Shown here piece by piece: positions 59,476 through 64,000 of a stretch of 64,000 nucleotides of DNA. The notes beneath the pieces were generated by a model that saw only the letters and a list, made by a program, of their open reading frames with translations, had not been told where the DNA came from and did no database searches. How positions within the stretch are numbered: position 1 is the stretch's first letter; each line of letters begins with the position of its first letter. The position numbers and the translations under genes are program-made. Source of the stretch: Streptomyces sp. ISL-1 (GTDB lineage Bacteria; Actinomycetota; Actinomycetes; Streptomycetales; Streptomycetaceae); NCBI RefSeq assembly GCF_018614585.1, contig NZ_JAGGOI010000019.1:74161-138160 (forward strand), given 5' to 3'.

Positions 59476-61334
59476 AGCGCCTCCCGGACCTGGGCGACGG
59501 TCAGCCACTGCCGCGGGGCCAGGATCTTGGCGACCTGCGGCGCGAAGGCGGGGGAGGAGACGACGACCTCGGGGGTCGGGCCGTCCGCGAGGATCTCGCC
59601 GTCGGCGAGGATCACCACCCGGTGCGCGAGCTCGGCCACCAGCTCCACGTCGTGGGTGGCCAGGACGATGGCGTGCCCTTCGGCGGCAAGGGCCTTGAGG
59701 ATGCCGACGAGGCGGGCCTTCGCCGCGTAGTCCAGACCACGGGTCGGCTCGTCGAGGAGTAGCAGCGGGGGCCGGCCGGTGAGCACGACTGCCAGCGCCA
59801 GCGCGAGGCGCTGCCCCTCGGAGAGGTCGCGGGGGTGGGTCGCGTCCGGTACGCCCGGCAGCAGCTCGCTGACCAGGGCCCGGCAGGAGCCGGGGGCGGC
59901 GTTCGCATCGGCGTCCGCGGCCGCGCACTCGGCGCCCACCGTGTCCGCGTAGAGCAGATCGCGCGGCTCCTGCGGGACGAGGCCGACCTGGCGGATCAGC
60001 TCGCGCGGGTGGGTGCGGTGGGGGGTGCGGCCGCCGACGAGGACGGTGCCGGAGGTGGGCTGGATCATGCCGACGAGGGCGGCGAGGAGGGTGGACTTTC
60101 CGGCGCCGTTGCGGCCCATCAGGGCGATGGTCTCGCCGGGGGCGACGCAGAGGGTGACGTGGCAGAGGGCCTCGATGCGGTCGCGGCGGACGCCGAGCGC
60201 GCGCGTTTCGGCGAGCGGCCCGTCCGAGCCGGGGCTCCGCCCCGGACCCCGCGCCTCAATCTCCCCCAGACTTCGTCCGGGGGGACCCCCAGGGGCTGTA
60301 TTGCGCCGCGCCGTTGCTGGGGCTCCGCCCCAGACCCCGCGCCTCAATCGCCGGCGGGGCTGGATTTTGCCGCCCGCCGGACGGAAAAATCCAGCCCGTC
60401 CGGCGATTGAGGACACGGCCGAAGTCCGTACTGGGGGTCCCCCCACGCCCGCAGGGCGTAGGGGGCGGGTCTGGGGCGGAGCCCCGGTAACGGGAACGGG
60501 CGGCACGGGGGAAAGATCCGCCAGGCGGTCCCGCAACGCACCCGCCCGACGCCGCGCATCCCGTACCGACAGCGGCAGCGGGTCCCAGCCCGCCAGCCGG
60601 CCCAGCGCCACTACCGGCGGATGCACCGCCGAGACCGCCATGATCTCCGCCGGCGACCCGATCACCGGCGGTGTCCCGGGCGCGGGCAGCAGCAGGACCT
60701 GGTCCGCGTACTGCACGACCCGCTCCAGGCGGTGCTCGGCCATCAGGACCGTCGTGCCCAGGTCGTGGACCAGCCGCTGCAGCACCGCCAGCACCTCCTC
60801 CGCCGCAGCCGGGTCCAGCGCGGACGTCGGCTCGTCGAGCACCAGGACCTTCGGGTGCGGCGTGAGCACCGAACCGATCGCGACCCGCTGCTGCTGACCG
60901 CCGGAGAGCGTGGCGATCGGGCGGTCGCGCAGCTCGGCCAGGCCGAGCAGGTCGAGGGTCTCCTCGACGCGGCGGCGCATCACCTCGGGTGCGAGGCCCA
61001 ACGACTCCATGCCGTACGCCAGCTCGTCCTCGACGGTGTCGGTGACGAAGTGGGCGAGCGGGTCCTGGCCCACCGTGCCGACGAGATCGGCGAGTTCGCG
61101 GGGCTTGTGGGTGCGGGTGTCGCGGCCGTCGACGGTGACGCGGCCGCGCAGAGTGCCGCCGGTGAAGTGCGGGACGAGCCCGGACACGGTGCCGAGCAGC
61201 GTGGACTTGCCGGCGCCGGACGGGCCGACGAGGAGCACCAACTCGCCTTCGGGGACGGTCAGATCGACGCCGCGGATCGCGGGCGCGTCGGCGTCGTCGC
61301 CGTACGTCACCGATACGTCTTCGAAGCGGATCAC
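59472..61334 (-). CDS. Duplicated ECF ATPase (A1-A2 fusion) with repeat-encoded linker
   Basis: 620 residues from GTG 61334. The first ABC domain has LLVGPSGAGKSTLLG, LSGGQQQRVAIGS and VLVLDEPTSALDP; the second has ALMGRNGAGKSTLLAALV, LSEGQRLALALAVVL and LLLLDEPTRGLDY. Between them, about residues 300-370, is an Arg/Pro/Gly-rich linker translated from an intergenic-type palindromic repeat (60231-60486) that remains open in this frame. The second signature is LSEGQ rather than LSGGQ. It energises the ECF transporter; GTGA overlaps couple it to both neighbours. Confidence 0.9.
   Translation of the reverse strand: MIRFEDVSVTYGDDADAPAIRGVDLTVPEGELVLLVGPSGAGKSTLLGTVSGLVPHFTGGTLRGRVTVDGRDTRTHKPRELADLVGTVGQDPLAHFVTDTVEDELAYGMESLGLAPEVMRRRVEETLDLLGLAELRDRPIATLSGGQQQRVAIGSVLTPHPKVLVLDEPTSALDPAAAEEVLAVLQRLVHDLGTTVLMAEHRLERVVQYADQVLLLPAPGTPPVIGSPAEIMAVSAVHPPVVALGRLAGWDPLPLSVRDARRRAGALRDRLADLSPVPPVPVTGAPPQTRPLRPAGVGGPPVRTSAVSSIAGRAGFFRPAGGKIQPRRRLRRGVWGGAPATARRNTAPGGPPGRSLGEIEARGPGRSPGSDGPLAETRALGVRRDRIEALCHVTLCVAPGETIALMGRNGAGKSTLLAALVGMIQPTSGTVLVGGRTPHRTHPRELIRQVGLVPQEPRDLLYADTVGAECAAADADANAAPGSCRALVSELLPGVPDATHPRDLSEGQRLALALAVVLTGRPPLLLLDEPTRGLDYAAKARLVGILKALAAEGHAIVLATHDVELVAELAHRVVILADGEILADGPTPEVVVSSPAFAPQVAKILAPRQWLTVAQVREAL
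60231..60486. repeat. Intergenic-type palindromic repeat inside the ECF ATPase gene
   Basis: Modules GGGGCTCCGCCCCGGACCCC, CTCAATCGCCGGCGGGGCTG, AAAATCCAGCCCGTCCGGCG and GGGTCTGGGGCGGAGCCCC are arranged as nested inverted repeats. They match the intergenic copy at 57816 and part of 42401. Here the whole unit is within the ORF and carries no stop on the reverse-strand frame. Confidence 0.85.
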
Positions 61335-62824
61335 GGGGTCTCCTTCGAGGGGAGCGGGGCCACGAAGGCGGGGAGCAGGCCGATCAGGACGCTCGCGGCC
61401 GGCCACAGCGGCAGCGTCGGCGCGATCAGCGGTACGACGCCGGGGTGCAGCGCCTCCGGTGCGTACGTACCCGCCCTGATCAGCAGCGCGGCGACGGCCG
61501 CGCCGGAGCCCGCGACCAGCCAGGAGCGCGGGCCGAAGCGGTCGGGGCGGTAGCGGGTGCGTACCGAGCGGCGGCCGCCGAGCCGCAGGCCCGCGAGTGC
61601 GGCGAGCAGCCCTGCGATCAGGAGCGGCAGGCCGTACGCCGCGCCCGCCGCGGCCAGGAGTCCGTACGAACCCGCGCAGACCCCGAGGAGCCCGCCGAGG
61701 GTGAGAACGGTCGTCGTCCTGCGTACGGCGGGCGGGACCTGGGCAGTGCGCCCGTATCCGCGCGCGTCCATCGAGGCGGCCAGCGCGACGGAGCGCTCCA
61801 ACGCGCCCTCCAGGACGGGCAGTCCGATCTGCGCGATCGCCTTGATGCCGCCGGTGGGGCGGCCGCGCAGACGCCGGGCGGTACGCAGGCGTACGACGTC
61901 GGCGACCATGTTCGGCGCGAACGTCATGGCGACGACGACGGCGACGCCGACCTCGTAAAGGGCGCCCGGCAGCGACTTGAGCAGCCGCGCCGGATTCGCG
62001 AGGGCATTCGCGGCGCCCACGCAGATCAGCAGGGTCGCCAGCTTGGCACCGTCGTACAGAGCGAACACCAACTGCTCGGCCGCGACCCGGCCACCTATGC
62101 GTACGCCCTTCGCCCAGTCGGGCAGCGGCACTTCGGGCAGCGTGAACAGGGTGTGGGTACCCGGGATCGGGGAGCCGAGGAAGACCGAGAAGAGCAGCCG
62201 GACGACGAGCACGGCGAGGCCGAGCTTGACGAAGGCGCCGTACGAGCGGGCCCAGGGGGCATCCGTGCGGCGGGCGGCGACGACGTATCCGGCGACGCCG
62301 ACGAGGAGGCCGAGGAGGAGTGGGTTGGTGGTCCGGGACGCGGCGGTGGCGAGCCCGAGGGCCCACAGCCACCAGGCACCGGCGTGGACGGCGTTGCTCC
62401 GACTCGCCCGGGGCGCCCGGAGCCGGAGCCTGCGGGTCGCCTCCGGCGCGGGGGTACGGCGCGCGGGTTCCGGGGAGGTCGCCGGGACCGGCGGCCGGGT
62501 TCGCCCGCGAGGCCACCCACCGGACAGCAGCCGCCAACGCCCCCTGGCCCAGGGCGACGACGGACCCGGTATCGGGCCCGTCGGGCTGGACTCCTCGGGG
62601 GCGGGCTCGGGCTCGGGGTCGGGGTCGGCGGCGTCCGGGCCGCTGTCCAGTGGCCCGGTGATTGCCGCCGATCCCACGCGGGGACCACCCTGCACGGCCA
62701 CTCCCCACCGGGACGGGACGGCCGCGGGCGCGGGCGCGTCGGAGCTTGCCGCCGGGGCCTTCGCGGCTTCCCCGAGAAACCAGCCGCGGACAGCAGCCGC
62801 CAACGCCCCCAGCCCCGCGCTCAT
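61331..62824 (-). CDS. ECF transporter T component (EcfT/CbiQ-like) with long N-terminal extension
   Basis: 497 residues from ATG 62824 (ATGA overlaps the previous stop). Residues 1-150 are a Pro/Arg/Ala-rich extension not found in ordinary EcfT. Membrane helices follow (NAVHAGAWWLWALGLATAAS; AFVKLGLAVLVVRLLFSVFL) and the coupling motifs VALAASMDARGYGR (A-R-G) are present. It links the ATPases to the S component. The DNA of the extension contains two copies of GGACAGCAGCCGCCAACGCC (about 62523 and 62793), pointing to a local duplication. Confidence 0.85.
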   Translation of the reverse strand: MSAGLGALAAAVRGWFLGEAAKAPAASSDAPAPAAVPSRWGVAVQGGPRVGSAAITGPLDSGPDAADPDPEPEPAPEESSPTGPIPGPSSPWARGRWRLLSGGWPRGRTRPPVPATSPEPARRTPAPEATRRLRLRAPRASRSNAVHAGAWWLWALGLATAASRTTNPLLLGLLVGVAGYVVAARRTDAPWARSYGAFVKLGLAVLVVRLLFSVFLGSPIPGTHTLFTLPEVPLPDWAKGVRIGGRVAAEQLVFALYDGAKLATLLICVGAANALANPARLLKSLPGALYEVGVAVVVAMTFAPNMVADVVRLRTARRLRGRPTGGIKAIAQIGLPVLEGALERSVALAASMDARGYGRTAQVPPAVRRTTTVLTLGGLLGVCAGSYGLLAAAGAAYGLPLLIAGLLAALAGLRLGGRRSVRTRYRPDRFGPRSWLVAGSGAAVAALLIRAGTYAPEALHPGVVPLIAPTLPLWPAASVLIGLLPAFVAPLPSKETP

Positions 62825-63489
62825 CGCGGACCGGAGTACCTGCGGCGGCGGGACTGCCACACGGCCGCCGCGCCCAGCGCGAGGATCGCCGCGAGGCCGG
62901 CGACGATGCCGATCGACGGGCCGCTGTCGTCGCCGGCGTCTGCCTTGGGCGCGGCCGGGGGATTGGGCTTCGACGTGGCTCCGCCTGCCGCGACCTGCTC
63001 GCCGCAGCCCGTCTTGGGATAGCTGGAGATCGCGCAGAGCAGCGCCTGGCTGTTGTACCGCAGCGGCTTCGCCACCTCCGCCAGCGCCTCCGCGGTCGTC
63101 GCGTTCTGCCGCACGCGCGCGCACGCCACCCGGGACGCCGGGGGCGTCTCGCCCGACGGGGCATCCGCCCGCGTGCCCGAGTCGATGACGAGCGCGATCC
63201 GCTTCTCGCCCGGCTTCGGCCGCGTAACGCCGCAGATCGCCTCGAAGTCGGGAGCCGTACGCGGCTGCGCCGAATCCCCGCTGTCCTCGCTCACCGAGAA
63301 GCGGAAGCCGCTCACCGAGCCGTCCGCGGGCTTCGCCGTCGCCGGGCCCTCGGTCGCGTACGCCCAAGTGCCGCCGCTGCTCTGCCAGAACGACCAGTAG
63401 CGGTAGCCGGCCGCCTGCGCGGGCCCCGCGCCCAGCACCGTCAGTGCGGTGCCGAGCGCGAGGACCAGGGCGAGCAGTCGCGTACGCAT
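62821..63489 (-). CDS. SCO2322-family exported protein
   Basis: 222 residues from ATG 63489. Signal peptide (LLALVLALGTALTVLGAGPA), a mature domain with three Cys (AICGVTRPKPGEKRIALVID; VACARVRQ; ALLCAISSYPKTGCGEQV) and a C-terminal helix with Arg-rich stop (IGIVAGLAAILALGAAAVWQ). Such proteins stand upstream of this ECF transporter in streptomycetes. Surface-anchored substrate capture is inferred. Confidence 0.75.
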   Translation of the reverse strand: MRTRLLALVLALGTALTVLGAGPAQAAGYRYWSFWQSSGGTWAYATEGPATAKPADGSVSGFRFSVSEDSGDSAQPRTAPDFEAICGVTRPKPGEKRIALVIDSGTRADAPSGETPPASRVACARVRQNATTAEALAEVAKPLRYNSQALLCAISSYPKTGCGEQVAAGGATSKPNPPAAPKADAGDDSGPSIGIVAGLAAILALGAAAVWQSRRRRYSGPR

Positions 63490-64000
63490 CACCGCTGCTG
63501 GTTCCTGCGGCGGCCGCTGAGCAGTATGCCCGCGCCGATGCTGGCGACGAAGAACGCGCCGACGATCCACCACACTCCGGCGCCCGAGCCGGAGTCCTTG
63601 TTCTCGGCGTTCTCGGCGTTTTCGCTGTTCTCGGACTCCTTGGCGGACCTGTCAGCAGACGCCGCGGGCTTCTCCGGGGCCGGGCCCGTCGCGTTCAAGC
63701 CCGCCACCAGGTCCATGCCGCCGAAGCTCTTCGGGTCCGCGCCGGCCGCGTGCGCGGCCAGAATCAGCTGCGCGTACGCCGCCGGGCCCGACTCCTTCGC
63801 CCAGGCCGCGGAGTTCTGCCGCAGCCACGCGAGCGGCTTCTTCGCCTCGTCGCCCAGGCCCTGCGCGGCCAGCGCGACGACCGCGTCCGCCGTGTTGCCG
63901 AAGTCCGGCTTCTCGGCCGGGTCCTTCGCGCCGGGCATGGGCGGAGTGTTGAGGTGGCCGGTCTTGGCGAGCGCGGTCGCGAGATACACCGCGCCGTTGT
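63489..64000 (-). CDS. Surface-anchored prenyltransferase/squalene-oxidase-repeat-like protein (5' end outside window)
   Basis: Visible C-terminal 166 residues: alpha-helical repeat text (VVALAAQGLGDEAKKPLAWL; SGPAAYAQLILAAHAAGADP), a Glu/Ser/Asn-rich linker, a membrane helix (VWWIVGAFFVASIGAGILLS) and RRRNQQR. This order matches actinobacterial surface proteins with alpha/alpha-toroid repeats next to ECF transporters, comparable to cobalamin-binding intrinsic-factor-like folds. The stop TGA overlaps the start ATG of the next gene. First gene of the five-gene operon running to 58645. Confidence 0.7.
   Translation of the reverse strand, partial: NGAVYLATALAKTGHLNTPPMPGAKDPAEKPDFGNTADAVVALAAQGLGDEAKKPLAWLRQNSAAWAKESGPAAYAQLILAAHAAGADPKSFGGMDLVAGLNATGPAPEKPAASADRSAKESENSENAENAENKDSGSGAGVWWIVGAFFVASIGAGILLSGRRRNQQR

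Noticed and set aside
59472..63164. Single 1230-codon reverse protein including the whole ECF region
   Set aside because: The true ATPase starts at GTG 61334; upstream of it the frame is a shadow of the T-component and surface-protein genes.

Overview
The window is very G+C-rich with G or C at most third codon positions. Its gene families (HTTM/DUF5819, DUF6153, DUF397 with a DUF5753-type XRE regulator, SCO2322-like, DUF4396, DUF2277) indicate a Streptomyces or close relative. No rRNA and no complete tRNA is present. All calls come from reading the sequence; no database search was run.

1-6020: end of a pentapeptide-repeat protein, an overlapping DUF5819-HTTM membrane pair, a PD-(D/E)XK nuclease-like gene and a RecD2-like helicase. 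6021-12180: an apparent copper-handling island with MerR-like regulator fragments, a DUF6153 gene broken by an in-frame TAG, a DUF305 lipoprotein gene broken by a one-base deletion, an intact DUF6153 paralogue, His-rich membrane proteins, a CsoR-type operator, a Cys-rich copper-storage-like protein and a TetR regulator.

12577-22015: an accretion zone. Six tRNA 3' fragments, all starting at the anticodon loop, lie here: Val(TAC) twice and Ile(GAT) once on +, Ser(TGA) three times on -. The Val and Ser copies carry a terminator hairpin, and two are followed by truncated tyrosine recombinases. Between them lie single genes or short gene groups: an HNH nuclease, an AbiTii-like protein, a collagen-like secreted protein, a DUF4239 membrane protein and small unknowns. 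This resembles an array of small tRNA-targeting cassettes and is the most interesting part of the window.

22015-33720: mixed accessory and housekeeping genes with several broken ones (a DUF1275 gene with two frameshifts, a hydrolase with two compensating indels, an AlkA-like N-terminus, a serine-hydrolase tail). Intact genes include a DHA2 exporter, a divergent VOC/MarR pair with paired operators, a SpoIIE-type phosphatase, a Tat-secreted protein, OsmC, an SseB-like protein and an I36 inhibitor.

34034-64000: conserved chromosomal genes, including DUF2277, DedA, DoxX with an iron box, a large FAD/NAD(P)-binding protein, PhoD, a secreted HNH nuclease, a FetB-like permease, a manganese-riboswitch-controlled GDT1 transporter, an MFS-winged helix fusion, an MhuD-like heme monooxygenase, a GT87-PAP2 fusion, an XRE/DUF397 module, a TetR/DUF4386 pair with twin operators, a divergent CYP125/FadA5 steroid pair with KstR-like boxes, a lytic transglycosylase-like protein, and an ECF transporter operon whose ATPase linker is encoded by an intergenic-type repeat.

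Several breaks are single-base indels in G+C-rich DNA, so sequencing error must be excluded before they are treated as biological.
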